Assembly: GCA_041745535.1 (NCBI GenBank)
Contig: JBGTIS010000044.1
Coordinates: forward strand, 1 to 40,629
Origin: JBGTIS01 sp041745535
GTDB taxonomy: Bacteria > Bacteroidota > Bacteroidia > Cytophagales > Cyclobacteriaceae
Reading direction: 5' to 3'
Length of the DNA: 40,629 nucleotides
Shown here: positions 16,577 through 26,553 of the stretch, piece by piece
How the letters are laid out: each line of letters begins with the position of its first letter
Position numbering within the stretch: position 1 is the stretch's first letter
Made by a program: the position numbers and the translations under genes
The notes under the pieces: generated by a model
The model's database searches: none
Told to the model about the DNA's origin: nothing
The model's input: only the letters and a program-made list of their open reading frames with translations

Positions 16577-18844
16577 ATGGCCTTTGATATAGACATGATC
16601 AGAAGCGTGTATGCTCAAATGGGTTCACGCATAGAAAAAGCAAGAAAAACATTGGGTCGCCCCTTGACCTTCACTGAAAAAATATTATACGCGCATCTTT
16701 ATCAGGCAGATGCTACAGAAGCATACGAAAGAGGTAAGTCGTATGTTGACTTCGCGCCCGACCGGGTAGCTATGCAGGATGCCACTGCCCAGATGGCACT
16801 TTTACAATTTATGCAGGCTGGAAAAGCCCAAACAGCCGTTCCTTCCACGGTTCATTGCGACCACCTGATTCAGGCCAAAGTGGGTGCGGAAGCTGATCTT
16901 AAATCCGCGATTAACACCAACAAGGAAGTGTATGACTTCCTTTCTTCTGTTTCTAACAAATATGGTATTGGCTTCTGGAAACCTGGCGCTGGTATTATCC
17001 ACCAGGTTGTGCTTGAGAATTACGCATTTCCCGGTGGTATGATGATCGGAACCGATTCGCATACGCCGAATGCCGGTGGTTTGGGCATGGTAGCCATTGG
17101 CGTAGGTGGTGCTGATGCGGTAGATGTAATGGCAGGCATGGCCTGGGAATTGAAATTCCCAAAACTAATTGGTATAAAATTAACCGGTAAATTAAGCGGC
17201 TGGACCTCCTCTAAAGATGTGATCCTGAAAGTAGCCGGCATCTTAACGGTAAAAGGGGGCACCGGCGCTATTGTGGAATATTTTGGCGAAGGAGCCGACG
17301 CCCTTTCCTGTACCGGAAAAGGTACCATCTGTAACATGGGTGCCGAAATTGGTGCTACCACCTCTTTGTTCTGGTATGGCGACAAAATGAAGGAATACCT
17401 GATGGCCACCGAACGAGCCGATGTAGCTGAAGCGGCCGAAAAAGTTCGAGAACACCTGAGAGCCGATCCTGAAATACTGGATGCTCCTGAAAAGTATTAC
17501 GACCAGGTAATCGAAATCAACCTTTCGGAACTGGAACCGCATGTGAACGGACCTTTTACCCCAGACCTGGCCTGGCCCATCTCCAAGTTGGCCGAAGCTG
17601 TAAAAGAACACGGATGGCCGGAAGAAATTGAAGTAGGGCTGATTGGCTCCTGTACCAACTCTTCTTACGAAGATATTACCCGTGCTGCCTCCATTGCCCA
17701 GCAGGCTATAGACAAAAACCTGAAGGCCAAATCAGAATATACCATTACCCCAGGATCGGAGTTGGTGCGCTATACTACGGATCGCGATGGATTGCTGGAT
17801 ACTTTTAATAAAATGGGCGGCGTGGTGCTTGCCAATGCCTGTGGCCCTTGTATCGGGCAGTGGGCACGCCATAGCGACGACCCGAATCGTAAAAACACCA
17901 TCGTAACATCTTTCAACAGAAATTTCGCCAAGCGAAACGATGGCAACCCGAATACGCATTCGTTTGTTACCTCACCGGAGCTAACCACTGCGCTGGCCAT
18001 TGCAGGCAGGCTCAGCTTCAATCCGCTTACCGATAAACTGACGAATGAAGATGGAGAAGAGGTAATGCTGGAAGAACCGAAGGGCATTGAACTTCCGCCC
18101 AGAGGTTTCGCGGTAGAAGATGCCGGTTTCCAGGCTCCTGCGGAAGATGGCAGCAAAGTAAATGTGGCTGTAGAACCTGATTCGGAAAGATTGCAACTGC
18201 TGGATCCGTTTGCAGCCTGGGATGGTAAAAACATTACCGGCATGCGCTTACTATTGAAAGCCTACGGAAAATGTACTACCGATCATATTTCAATGGCTGG
18301 GCCGTGGCTGCGCTTCAGAGGGCATCTCGACAATATTTCCAACAACTGTTTTATAGGTGCTATTAATGCTTTTAATAAAGAAGCTAATAAAGTAAAAAAC
18401 CTGATTACCGGCGAATATGGTGCCGTACCCGATACACAAAGAGTGTATAAGGCCAAAGGCATTCCCACTATTGTAGTGGGCGACGACAACTACGGAGAAG
18501 GTTCATCCAGAGAACATGCCGCGATGGAACCCCGGCATTTGGGCGTAAGAATTATTCTGGTAAAATCGTTTGCCCGAATTCACGAAACCAATCTGAAGAA
18601 ACAGGGCATGCTGGCACTGACTTTTACTGAGCCTGAAGATTATGACAAGGTGAAGGAAGATGATGTGATTGAAACTGTGGATTTAGATCAGATGGCGCCC
18701 GGAAAACCTGTAACGCTTCGTTTCAAACATGCCGATGGCACTGAAGATGTAATTAAAACAAACCATACCTACAATGAAAATCAGTTGGAATGGTTCAAGG
18801 CGGGTTCTGCGCTGAATCTGATAAAATTAAAAGGAAAGGGATAA
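16577..18844 (+). CDS. acn: aconitate hydratase, mitochondrial-type
   Basis: At 755 aa, it matches the mitochondrial aconitase class rather than the longer AcnA/IRP class. It converts citrate to isocitrate in the TCA cycle in the cytoplasm. The three [4Fe-4S] ligand cysteines are C359 ('LIGSCTNSSYED') and C422, C425 ('ANACGPCIGQW'), almost the same numbering as pig mitochondrial aconitase. Other signature runs are 'GTDSHTPNAGGLG' and, in the swivel domain, 'DDNYGEGSSREHAA'. Single-gene transcription is likely: 263 nt of AT-rich upstream DNA and a strong terminator 16 nt after the stop. Confidence 0.96.
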   Translation: MAFDIDMIRSVYAQMGSRIEKARKTLGRPLTFTEKILYAHLYQADATEAYERGKSYVDFAPDRVAMQDATAQMALLQFMQAGKAQTAVPSTVHCDHLIQAKVGAEADLKSAINTNKEVYDFLSSVSNKYGIGFWKPGAGIIHQVVLENYAFPGGMMIGTDSHTPNAGGLGMVAIGVGGADAVDVMAGMAWELKFPKLIGIKLTGKLSGWTSSKDVILKVAGILTVKGGTGAIVEYFGEGADALSCTGKGTICNMGAEIGATTSLFWYGDKMKEYLMATERADVAEAAEKVREHLRADPEILDAPEKYYDQVIEINLSELEPHVNGPFTPDLAWPISKLAEAVKEHGWPEEIEVGLIGSCTNSSYEDITRAASIAQQAIDKNLKAKSEYTITPGSELVRYTTDRDGLLDTFNKMGGVVLANACGPCIGQWARHSDDPNRKNTIVTSFNRNFAKRNDGNPNTHSFVTSPELTTALAIAGRLSFNPLTDKLTNEDGEEVMLEEPKGIELPPRGFAVEDAGFQAPAEDGSKVNVAVEPDSERLQLLDPFAAWDGKNITGMRLLLKAYGKCTTDHISMAGPWLRFRGHLDNISNNCFIGAINAFNKEANKVKNLITGEYGAVPDTQRVYKAKGIPTIVVGDDNYGEGSSREHAAMEPRHLGVRIILVKSFARIHETNLKKQGMLALTFTEPEDYDKVKEDDVIETVDLDQMAPGKPVTLRFKHADGTEDVIKTNHTYNENQLEWFKAGSALNLIKLKGKG

Positions 18845-18860
18845 CTTTCTTTGCCGAAGT

Positions 18861-18892
18861 AAAAAAAGAGTCATTCGCATAACTCTTTTTTT
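18861..18892 (+). terminator. bidirectional rho-independent terminator
   Basis: AAAAAAAGAGT (18861-18871) pairs perfectly with ACTCTTTTTTT (18882-18892) around a 10-nt loop. It supplies a T-tract on either strand. It lies between the aconitase stop (18844) and the convergent response-regulator stop (18901) and probably serves both. Confidence 0.85.
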
Positions 18893-18900
18893 ATGATGTC

Positions 18901-19305
18901 TTATGACAACGACTGATTGAAAATTTTCAGCAGTTTGTCTCTTGTAATTGGTTTTACCAGGTAGTCGGTAATTTCTGAAATGGCTTTGGCGCGATCAATA
19001 TCCTGGTTATTCACCGAAGAGCTTACCATATACAAAGTAATTTTTTTTCCAATACCGGGCTTCAACAGTGTAAATTCTTCTAAAAAATCCCAGCCATCCA
19101 TAATAGGCATATTGATATCAAGCAATATCACGTCGGGTAATTCGTCCGGATTATCCGACTTGCGCTGAAAAAATTCTATAGCCTCTTCCCCATCAGAAAA
19201 GAATAAAATTTTATTAACTAAATTGGTTCTTTCAATTTCAAATTTTACTGTGAACTGATAAACTTCATCATCGTCCACTATACAAACCGTATCTATTTTT
19301 TTCAT
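18901..19305 (-). CDS. single-domain response regulator (CheY-like)
   Basis: 134 aa from the ATG at 19305 (MKKIDTVCIVDDDE). The frame also extends upstream to 19326, but the receiver fold begins at 19305. Acidic pocket D11-D13, phospho-acceptor D63 in 'VILLDINMP', switch Ser in 'YMVSSSV', and conserved Lys in 'LVKPI'. There is no output domain, so it acts by protein interaction or in a phosphorelay. Its first 38 nt overlap the end of the histidine kinase gene in another frame, implying translational coupling and a dedicated pair. Confidence 0.9.
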   Translation of the reverse strand: MKKIDTVCIVDDDEVYQFTVKFEIERTNLVNKILFFSDGEEAIEFFQRKSDNPDELPDVILLDINMPIMDGWDFLEEFTLLKPGIGKKITLYMVSSSVNNQDIDRAKAISEITDYLVKPITRDKLLKIFNQSLS

Positions 19306-20794
19306 AAATCCTGTCTTTTTCAGCAAATAAAATTATAAACTTAGTTCCAACATTAACCTCACTTTTTACTTTTATGGTTCCCCCAAGCGCTTCAATTTGA
19401 TTTTTTGTTATAAATAAACCAATTCCCCTGGCGTTTTCGTTCCTGTGAAATGTTTTATTCATTCCAAATAGCTTATGCTTATGGCGTTTCAGGTCAATGC
19501 CTAACCCATTGTCCTTACAGGTTAGTTGAATTGTATTTTTAATTATTTTCGTTTCAAAATAGACTTCAGTAATTCTGTCTGACGACCTGTATTTTAACGA
19601 ATTTGTTAACAAATTAAGTAAAATACTTTCTAAATATACCCGAGGATAGGAAATAGTTTCACATTGGGAAAAATTCCAGGTTATTTTTGCCTGCGACTCG
19701 AATATATGCCCGGATAAACTGTTGATAATTTCCTGTAGAATTTTATCAAAAAACAGTGGTTCTCGCTTCTTGTCAAGGTCCATTCGTATTTTTACCACCT
19801 CGGTTAGGTTACCTACGGTTTGGTCCAGCCGTTCCGCGACTTCTTTAAATTTTTGGATAAAAAACTCCTTTTTATCTGGATCAGTTTCGGTATCGTACAA
19901 ATTCAGCAATACTTGCAAATTACCAACCGGCGAACGCAGGTTGTGTGAGGCGATATTGGCAAAGTCTTCTAGTTGCTTATTTCTGCCTGAAAGTTCGTCT
20001 TTCACTGCTTTTAGTTTGCTCACATGGTTTTGCAGCTTTAATTCCATTTTTTTCTGCTGGGTAATGTCTCTCGAAATGGTAAGCAGACTCATTACTTCCT
20101 GACCATTAATACCAAATTCGGGAACTACAGAGTTGGCATAAAAACGAAAGCCTTTATCCTGCTTTGGCAACATGGTTTCGTAAAACACTACTCTTTTGTC
20201 TACAATAGCTTCGTAAGCACGTTCTAAAAAAATAGCAATCAAGTCTTTGCGATAACCCAGTTCCTCCTGGGTTTTGCCAATATAAAAATCCGGTTGCTTA
20301 CCTGTATAATGAACTACGGAATCACTGATGTATAGAATTCGCAAATCGGTATCAAAGCGAGTTATTACGTCAGGAATATGGTTAACCAGTGTTCTGAAGT
20401 GCTTTTCACTTTCCTCAAGTTTTGTCTTTGCGGCTTTTTTTTCTGTAATGTCATCTACAATCGCTACAAATTGTTTTTCTCCGTCCAATACTATTAGCTG
20501 CAAATTCACACTTACATCGTAGGTAGATCTATCCTTCCGCAGATGTTGGGTTTCAAATACCAGTTTATCAATTTCACCGTTCAATAGCGGTGTAACAAAT
20601 TCTCTGAAATTTTCTTCCGGGTAGCCGGGAATTAAGTGAATGGGCGTTAGTGTTTTTAATTCTTCAGTAGTATATCCTGTATTGAGCCTTCCCCCTCGAT
20701 TTACCATTTTGAATACCAAGGTTTGTGCCTCAAAAATATATATTTCGTTCAGAGACTGTTCTAAAATTTTACCAAATCCTGTTAAATTTTCCAT
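19268..20794 (-). CDS. cytoplasmic PAS-domain sensor histidine kinase
   Basis: At 508 aa, it has no membrane segment. Two PAS domains (about 10-118 and 125-248, each ending with the 'DIT' motif: 'VDDITEKKAA', 'SRDITQQKK') lead through a coiled coil (about 246-280) to HisKA with H284 in 'IASHNLRSPVGNL', then HATPase_c with N-box 'LLNLLTNSLKYRS', G1 'CKDNGLGID' and G2 'ARGIGLFITKNQ'. It overlaps the downstream response regulator by 38 nt. The soluble PAS input suggests intracellular redox, light or metabolite sensing. The ligand is unknown. Confidence 0.9.
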   Translation of the reverse strand: MENLTGFGKILEQSLNEIYIFEAQTLVFKMVNRGGRLNTGYTTEELKTLTPIHLIPGYPEENFREFVTPLLNGEIDKLVFETQHLRKDRSTYDVSVNLQLIVLDGEKQFVAIVDDITEKKAAKTKLEESEKHFRTLVNHIPDVITRFDTDLRILYISDSVVHYTGKQPDFYIGKTQEELGYRKDLIAIFLERAYEAIVDKRVVFYETMLPKQDKGFRFYANSVVPEFGINGQEVMSLLTISRDITQQKKMELKLQNHVSKLKAVKDELSGRNKQLEDFANIASHNLRSPVGNLQVLLNLYDTETDPDKKEFFIQKFKEVAERLDQTVGNLTEVVKIRMDLDKKREPLFFDKILQEIINSLSGHIFESQAKITWNFSQCETISYPRVYLESILLNLLTNSLKYRSSDRITEVYFETKIIKNTIQLTCKDNGLGIDLKRHKHKLFGMNKTFHRNENARGIGLFITKNQIEALGGTIKVKSEVNVGTKFIILFAEKDRIYEKNRYGLYSGR

Positions 20795-21132
20795 ATTCCT
20801 TCTAACAATTCTACGCTGATTTGAGCGAATCCCAATAATGGGGCGCTCTAAAATATGCTTTTTGAATGAAAATACTTTCGCGTAAACACATAATTTTTGT
20901 TTTCAGGATGGTAGAAGACCACAGAAAATGCGGAAAAAAAAGGCATTTCTGATAGTAGCGTTAAATTATTACATTCTAATTTTTCTCTCTACAGCCAGAT
21001 ATTATAATTTTACCCATATCTATATAAATTAAATTGAGAGTTTCCTGACATAATGAAAGTGAATGAGTATTTGAAAGAAAATTTTTAGCATCTTATTACC
21101 AGTGTTTATTATAAGGTTAAAAAATAATTTTC
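20795..21132. other. intergenic region upstream of the PAS kinase
   Basis: 338 nt without a plausible gene. Its left part should hold the leftward promoter of the kinase/regulator pair, and its right part is the 3' side of the methylmalonyl-CoA mutase operon. A modest hairpin (AGAAAATGC and GCATTTCT around an A-rich loop, 20923-20950) is visible. No exact TAnnTTTG with a spaced TTG was found on the minus strand. Confidence 0.4.
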
Positions 21133-23274
21133 TTATTGGTAAGCCTTTAACATTTTTTTCAAAATATCCTGTGCGGCCTGCGCTATAATAGTTCCCGGAC
21201 CAAATACACCCATAACACCAGCCTGATAAAGAAAGTCATAATCTTTTTTGGGAATCACTCCTCCGGCTATCACTTCGATATCTTCTCTGCCAATTTGAGC
21301 AAGTGCCGCTATTAGTTCGGGAATCAGTGTTTTATGGCCGCCAGCCAATGACGATACCCCGATTAGGTGTACATCATTTTCAGCAGCCTGGGTGGCTACT
21401 TCCTGTGGGGTTTGGAACAAAGGTCCGATATCTACATCAAAACCGAGATCGGCAAAACTGGTAGCGATAACTTTTGCGCCACGGTCGTGGCCATCCTGCC
21501 CAATTTTAGCTACCAGTATTCTGGGCCGCCTTCCATCCAATTTAGCAAACTGGTCGGATAAAGCACGGGCCGCTTTAAAATCCGCGTTATCGCCTACTTC
21601 TCCTGAATAAATGCCTGTTACTGCTTTGCTTTTGGGCTGATATCGTCCGAATTCTTTTTCCATAGCCAAAGAAATTTCACCCAAGGTAGCTCTTTTGCGG
21701 GCCGCGTCAATCACCAGTTCCAGAAGATTTTCTTTTTTGGTTTTTGCCCCCACCGTGAGAGCCGCTAATGCCTTTTCTACTTCCTGCTGATTTCTGCTTT
21801 TTCGCAAATGCGCTAATCGTTCAACCTGCTGCCGGCGAACCTGGGAATTATCTACCTCCAACAGTTCGAAAGCCTGATCCTCATCGCTGGTTTTAAACTG
21901 ATTTACACCTACAATAATTTCCTGCTTGCTGTCAATTCTTGCCTGTTTTTTCGCCGCGGCTTCTTCAATTCTTAATTTAGGAACTCCCTTATTAATGGCC
22001 TTTGACATACCGCCCAATGCTTCTATTTCGCTGATGTGCACCATGGCTCTTTCTACTAACAACTGGGTCAGATTTTCTATATAATATGAACCACCCCATG
22101 GATCTACAGCATGGGTAATGTCCGTTTCTTTCTGTAGATAGAGCTGAGTATTGCGGGCAATACGCGCGGAAAAGTCGGTAGGCAACGCAATGGCTTCATC
22201 CAGCGAATTGGTGTGTAATGATTGGGTTCCTCCAAAAACGGCGGCCATGGCTTCGATACAGGTTCTTGTGACATTATTAAAAGGATCTTGCTCCGTCAGG
22301 CTGTAGCCGGAAGTCTGGCAGTGCGTGCGTAAGGCCATAGACTTAGGATTTTTTGGTTGAAAAGGCTGTAATAACTGGGCCCAAAGTAATCTGGCAGCTC
22401 TTAGTTTGGCTATTTCCATACAATAATTCATACCAATGGCCCAGAAAAAAGATATTCTGGGCGCAAAATCATCCACCGATAATCCGGTAGAAAGGCCGGC
22501 ACGGATGTATTCCAGTCCATCGGATAAGGTATAGGCCAATTCCAGATCAGCAGGTGCGCCTGCTTCATGCATATGATAGCCACTCACGCTGATAGAATTA
22601 AACTTGGGCATGTGCCGGGAAGTGAAAGAGAATATATCAGCAATGATGCGCATAGAAGGTTCTGGCGGATAAATGAACGTATTGCGCACCATAAATTCTT
22701 TCAAAATATCATTTTGTATGGTGCCGGTTAGCTGCTCAGTACGTACGCCCTGTTCTTCGGCTGCTACAATATAAAAAGCCATAATGGGCAGCACGGCTCC
22801 GTTCATGGTCATGGAAACCGACATTTGGTCTAACGGAATACCGTCAAATAAAATTTTCATATCCTCAACCGAATCAATAGCTACACCGGCCTTTCCAACG
22901 TCGCCTTTTACACGCTGATGGTCCGAATCGTACCCCCGGTGTGTGGGTAAGTCGAAGGCTATAGACAAACCTTTCTGCCCGGCAGACAGATTACGCCGAT
23001 AGAAAGCGTTGGATTCTTCCGCTGTTGAAAAGCCAGCGTATTGCCGGATGGTCCAGGGTTTTGAAAGGTACATCGATGCGTAAGGGCCCCGATGATAGGG
23101 CGGAAAGCCAGGAAGAAATTTTACATGCGCTAACCCATTCATATCTTCGGAAAAATAGTTTTCTTTTACCAGAATCTGTTCCGAAGTAGTCCATCCTGCT
23201 TTTTGCTGGGGCCGCTCTTTCTGACCAAAGCTACTGGTATCTTTTATGTCTATTCCTTTGAAATCGGGTTTCAT
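21133..23274 (-). CDS. mutB: methylmalonyl-CoA mutase large (catalytic) subunit
   Basis: A 713-aa protein with an N-terminal TIM-barrel mutase domain and C-terminal cobalamin-binding domain. Early family sequence 'GPYASMYLSKPWTIRQYAGF' (split by substrate-binding Tyr and Arg positions in the family) and 'FDLPTHRGYDSD' are present. The base-off/His-on B12 motif is 'GQDGHDRGAKV' with D594, H596, G599. It interconverts (R)-methylmalonyl-CoA and succinyl-CoA using adenosylcobalamin. It follows the small subunit with an 11-nt gap. No MeaB-type chaperone gene is adjacent. Confidence 0.95.
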   Translation of the reverse strand: MKPDFKGIDIKDTSSFGQKERPQQKAGWTTSEQILVKENYFSEDMNGLAHVKFLPGFPPYHRGPYASMYLSKPWTIRQYAGFSTAEESNAFYRRNLSAGQKGLSIAFDLPTHRGYDSDHQRVKGDVGKAGVAIDSVEDMKILFDGIPLDQMSVSMTMNGAVLPIMAFYIVAAEEQGVRTEQLTGTIQNDILKEFMVRNTFIYPPEPSMRIIADIFSFTSRHMPKFNSISVSGYHMHEAGAPADLELAYTLSDGLEYIRAGLSTGLSVDDFAPRISFFWAIGMNYCMEIAKLRAARLLWAQLLQPFQPKNPKSMALRTHCQTSGYSLTEQDPFNNVTRTCIEAMAAVFGGTQSLHTNSLDEAIALPTDFSARIARNTQLYLQKETDITHAVDPWGGSYYIENLTQLLVERAMVHISEIEALGGMSKAINKGVPKLRIEEAAAKKQARIDSKQEIIVGVNQFKTSDEDQAFELLEVDNSQVRRQQVERLAHLRKSRNQQEVEKALAALTVGAKTKKENLLELVIDAARKRATLGEISLAMEKEFGRYQPKSKAVTGIYSGEVGDNADFKAARALSDQFAKLDGRRPRILVAKIGQDGHDRGAKVIATSFADLGFDVDIGPLFQTPQEVATQAAENDVHLIGVSSLAGGHKTLIPELIAALAQIGREDIEVIAGGVIPKKDYDFLYQAGVMGVFGPGTIIAQAAQDILKKMLKAYQ

Positions 23275-23285
23275 GGGTTAATTTT

Positions 23286-24680
23286 TTAAATATTTTCTTC
23301 AATTCGAAAAGGCCGTAACAGCAAATCATTACTTTCTTTAATTTCTTTGTCAGGCACAATAGGTGCTGCTGTTGCTTCGCCTTCTGGTTTGTACTTATTT
23401 ATTCCAATCAATACTTTTTTACCTTCCTTAACCTGCAACATCAAATTGTTCTTATTAGCTAAAATCTCTTTCCGGATGAAACCCGATTGGATACCCTGGA
23501 TAAATCCTCCCTTTTCTTCCAGTTTCAGAAATAAAGCCCAGGCTTGCTCCATCAGCTGGTTGGTTAAATGATCAATAAAATAAGATCCTGCCACCGGATC
23601 GGCTACTTTACTGAAATAAGATTCATGCTCAAGAATATGTGAAATATTACGAAGCATTCTCCGGTCAAAACTTTCATTCACAGCACTTGCCGGGTCTGGA
23701 TTTACTGTCAGAAAATTACAACCTCCTAACAAAGCGGCCATGGTTTCTGCTGTATTTCTGATCAGGTTGGTATGCCTATCCGTTGAAGATTGGTTCCATC
23801 GTGCCGGATGACCATGTATGAGAATCTGATGCGGAAATAATTTTGTTACGCCATAGGCTTTGGCCAGCTGACAGCATAAAAGTTTAAATGCCCTTATTTT
23901 CGCGATTTCGGTGATAAAATCGCTTCCCACACTGAATGCGAATTCCATTTGCCCAATCACATGATAAGGATCATGCCCCTGATCAGTTAATTCATCCAGA
24001 TAAACTGTGGTTTTGCTCAAGGTGAAGGCCAATTCATGTACCTGATGCCCTCCCGCTTCCTGAAAAAGGCTTCCATCAATTACCATACTATGGAAGCCTG
24101 ACTGAAAAACATTGTGCTTTAAAGCATTTGAAAGATATTTTATAGAATCGTCATAAGGAAAACCGGTGGTGGTCCAGTTTCCGATGGAATCGGCGTATAA
24201 AGAACCTCTTTTATTCTTTTCAAAATGATTTGCCATGAATTCGAGCAACGCAGGCAATTGACTTTCTTTTGGAATAAAGGACAGGCTACCCTGTTTTTGA
24301 ATATTTTGAAGACAAGACAAAAGCAATTCCTTGTTATCTAATGGCCGAAGGTCATAAATAATACCGTCTGCCCCCTGGTTCAGTGCATGGGAAGCCTTCC
24401 TGAAATCTGATTCAGTTTCAGTAGTACTTATCCGGATGGTTTCTCTGAGTTCCCAGCCTTTGCCCAACAACATTTCCTTAAAAGCAACGTCTTTCAGATA
24501 GCCAATCTGGTTGCTATCATCTTCGGTGTAAAGCGGTTTAACCAAAGTTCTGGAAAAAGGGGTAATTTCTGATGCGGATAAAGAGCGCTCCAGCGTTTTC
24601 TTTACAGCTGATACCCACTGACTCGTATCGGGAGGAATAAATTCTGAATATTGTATCTGCTTTATTTTTTTGTTTGCCAT
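23286..24680 (-). CDS. mutA: methylmalonyl-CoA mutase small subunit
   Basis: A 464-aa homologue of the mutase barrel. It shows corresponding but degenerated sequence ('DPVAGSYFIDHLTNQLMEQAW', 'RNTAETMAALLGG'). It ends at 'RPFRIEENI' without a cobalamin domain and has no DxHxxG, so it is the non-catalytic partner. The length is at the short end of small subunits, some of which keep a vestigial B12 domain. It is the first gene of the mutA-mutB pair. Upstream is the AT-rich region shared with dnaA. Confidence 0.9.
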   Translation of the reverse strand: MANKKIKQIQYSEFIPPDTSQWVSAVKKTLERSLSASEITPFSRTLVKPLYTEDDSNQIGYLKDVAFKEMLLGKGWELRETIRISTTETESDFRKASHALNQGADGIIYDLRPLDNKELLLSCLQNIQKQGSLSFIPKESQLPALLEFMANHFEKNKRGSLYADSIGNWTTTGFPYDDSIKYLSNALKHNVFQSGFHSMVIDGSLFQEAGGHQVHELAFTLSKTTVYLDELTDQGHDPYHVIGQMEFAFSVGSDFITEIAKIRAFKLLCCQLAKAYGVTKLFPHQILIHGHPARWNQSSTDRHTNLIRNTAETMAALLGGCNFLTVNPDPASAVNESFDRRMLRNISHILEHESYFSKVADPVAGSYFIDHLTNQLMEQAWALFLKLEEKGGFIQGIQSGFIRKEILANKNNLMLQVKEGKKVLIGINKYKPEGEATAAPIVPDKEIKESNDLLLRPFRIEENI

Positions 24681-25095
24681 ATCATAAAAATAATAAAGTT
24701 TGACCTATTTACTTTTCTTATCAGGAGGAAAGCCATAATTTTGAAGATTATTTGAAAAAAAATTCCTGATGAAAAATTTCTATCAAAACATACGAAGGGT
24801 AAAGTACTGTACAACAGCATTTTATACAAGCGAATTATTCTAAATTCTAAAATACAGCAATGTATTTTTAGCAATTAAAACAGAATAATTTTGAAAGAAT
24901 TAACGCAAAATCCAAAGATGATTTTTTTTCTATTATATCAAGTAAAATACCATTTTTTTATTAATTATTTTTTTATAAAATTTGTTTCTCCCTGCATATA
25001 TTCAGTACTTTCCGGGTCTGTAGTATGCCATCCAAATAATTGTGAAACTACCTGGTGGGCAGACAATGTCTACTTATCCTAAAATACGTTGTTGC
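24681..25095. other. AT-rich divergent region between mutA and dnaA
   Basis: 415 nt, very AT-rich between about 24880 and 24990, with long T runs. A TAATTTTG at 24886-24893 matches the -7 consensus TAnnTTTG on the plus strand and is a candidate dnaA promoter element, though no TTG lies at the -33 distance. I searched for DnaA boxes (TTATNCACA and complement). Only distant look-alikes occur (for example TTATCCTAA near 25075), and no cluster, so an origin is not supported. No RNA gene was seen. Confidence 0.45.
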
Positions 25096-26541
25096 ATGCA
25101 ATCTGACCATGAAATAGTGTGGAATAATTGTCTTCAAATAATTAGGGATAATGTAGGTGATCAAAGCTACAAAACCTGGTTTGCCCCCATAAAACCGGTT
25201 AGGCTCCAGAATAAAGTTTTGACCATCCAAGTCCCCAGCCAATTCTTTTATGAATGGCTGGAAGAGCATTATGTCTTTTTATTACGACAGGCCATTGATG
25301 CCGTTATCGGAAACGAGGGGCGCCTGGAATACTCTATTGTGGTAGATACGGGCAATGCGCAACACAAACCGGTTTCTATTAGTTTGCCTACTGCCAAAAC
25401 AGGCCCTCTGGAAAAACGCGCGGCGCATAACCGGGCAGATATGGATCGGGTAGATGATTATGACGGTCCGTTCTCATTCAAAAATATCGACCGGCTTAAA
25501 ATAGAATCTCACCTTAATCAGCATTATAGTTTTGAAACCTATGTGGAAGGTGATTGTAACCGGCTGGCCCGGTCGGCAGGGCTGGCGGTAGCTACTAAAC
25601 CCGGGGTTACCTCTTTTAATCCACTCATGATATATGGTGGCGTTGGTTTGGGGAAAACCCACCTGGTACAGGCTATTGGTAATGAAATTAAAAAGCGAAG
25701 GGGCGAAAAGTTTGTACTGTATGTTTCTTCAGAGAAGTTTACCAGCCAGTTTATTGAAGCCTTAAAGAACAACAATGTTCAGAAATTCGCTAATTTTTAC
25801 TTGCAGGTTGATGCCCTGATTCTGGATGATGTGCAATTTTTGGCAGGGAAAGAAAAAACTCAGGAAATATATTTCCATATTTTTAACCATTTGCACCAGT
25901 CCGGCAAACAAATTATCATGACCAGCGACTGTTCTCCACGCGACCTGAATGGATTAACGGATCGCCTGGTTTCCCGTTTTAAATGGGGGCTTACAGCCGA
26001 CCTTCAAATTCCTGATTTTGAAACCAGGCTGGCCATTATTGAAACAAAGGCCCAGAACGATGGTATTGTGCTGCCCTATGATGTTGTAGAATATATCGCC
26101 TATAATGTGGATACCAATGTACGGGAACTGGAAGGCGTGCTCATTTCTCTTATCGCTAACTCTTCGCTGGCCAAACGGGCGATTGACCTGGAACTTACCA
26201 AACAGGTACTGAAGAATATTGTTCAGGGTTCAGAAAGCGAAGTAGGCATTGACCTGATTATTAAAACTGTTTCCGAATTTTATAATATTACAGTCAATGA
26301 TCTGAAGTCAAAATCGCGCAAACAGGAAATTGTGTATGCCCGGCAAATAGCCATGTATTTTGCCAAAGAATATACCAAATATACCTTAAAAGCCATTGGA
26401 TATCATTTTGGTAACCGCGACCATACCACCGTGATCCATGCCCTGCAATCGGTTCATGATTTAATGACCAGCAATTCGAGAGTAAATGAGGAAGTAGATA
26501 CCATTAAAGGCAGGCTTAAAGGAAAGAAAACTCATTATTAA
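25096..26541 (+). CDS. dnaA: chromosomal replication initiator protein DnaA
   Basis: 481 aa from the ATG at 25096 (MQSDHEIVWNNCLQIIRDN), which matches the usual DnaA N-terminus. In-frame ATGs at 25066 and 25042-25044 would add residues without family character. Domain I spans about 1-85, followed by a linker. The AAA+ domain has Walker A 'GGVGLGKTHLVQAIGNE' and Walker B 'ALILDDVQFLAGKE'. The C-terminal helix-turn-helix has the DnaA signature 'GNRDHTTVIHALQSV'. It initiates replication at oriC and can act as a transcription factor. It converges with the metallophosphoesterase (12 nt between stop codons). Confidence 0.97.
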   Translation: MQSDHEIVWNNCLQIIRDNVGDQSYKTWFAPIKPVRLQNKVLTIQVPSQFFYEWLEEHYVFLLRQAIDAVIGNEGRLEYSIVVDTGNAQHKPVSISLPTAKTGPLEKRAAHNRADMDRVDDYDGPFSFKNIDRLKIESHLNQHYSFETYVEGDCNRLARSAGLAVATKPGVTSFNPLMIYGGVGLGKTHLVQAIGNEIKKRRGEKFVLYVSSEKFTSQFIEALKNNNVQKFANFYLQVDALILDDVQFLAGKEKTQEIYFHIFNHLHQSGKQIIMTSDCSPRDLNGLTDRLVSRFKWGLTADLQIPDFETRLAIIETKAQNDGIVLPYDVVEYIAYNVDTNVRELEGVLISLIANSSLAKRAIDLELTKQVLKNIVQGSESEVGIDLIIKTVSEFYNITVNDLKSKSRKQEIVYARQIAMYFAKEYTKYTLKAIGYHFGNRDHTTVIHALQSVHDLMTSNSRVNEEVDTIKGRLKGKKTHY

Positions 26542-26553
26542 GCCTAAAAAAGG

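Noticed and set aside
24880..24990. AT-rich tract before dnaA as a replication origin unwinding element
   Set aside because: No cluster of DnaA boxes accompanies it, so AT-richness alone does not support an origin.
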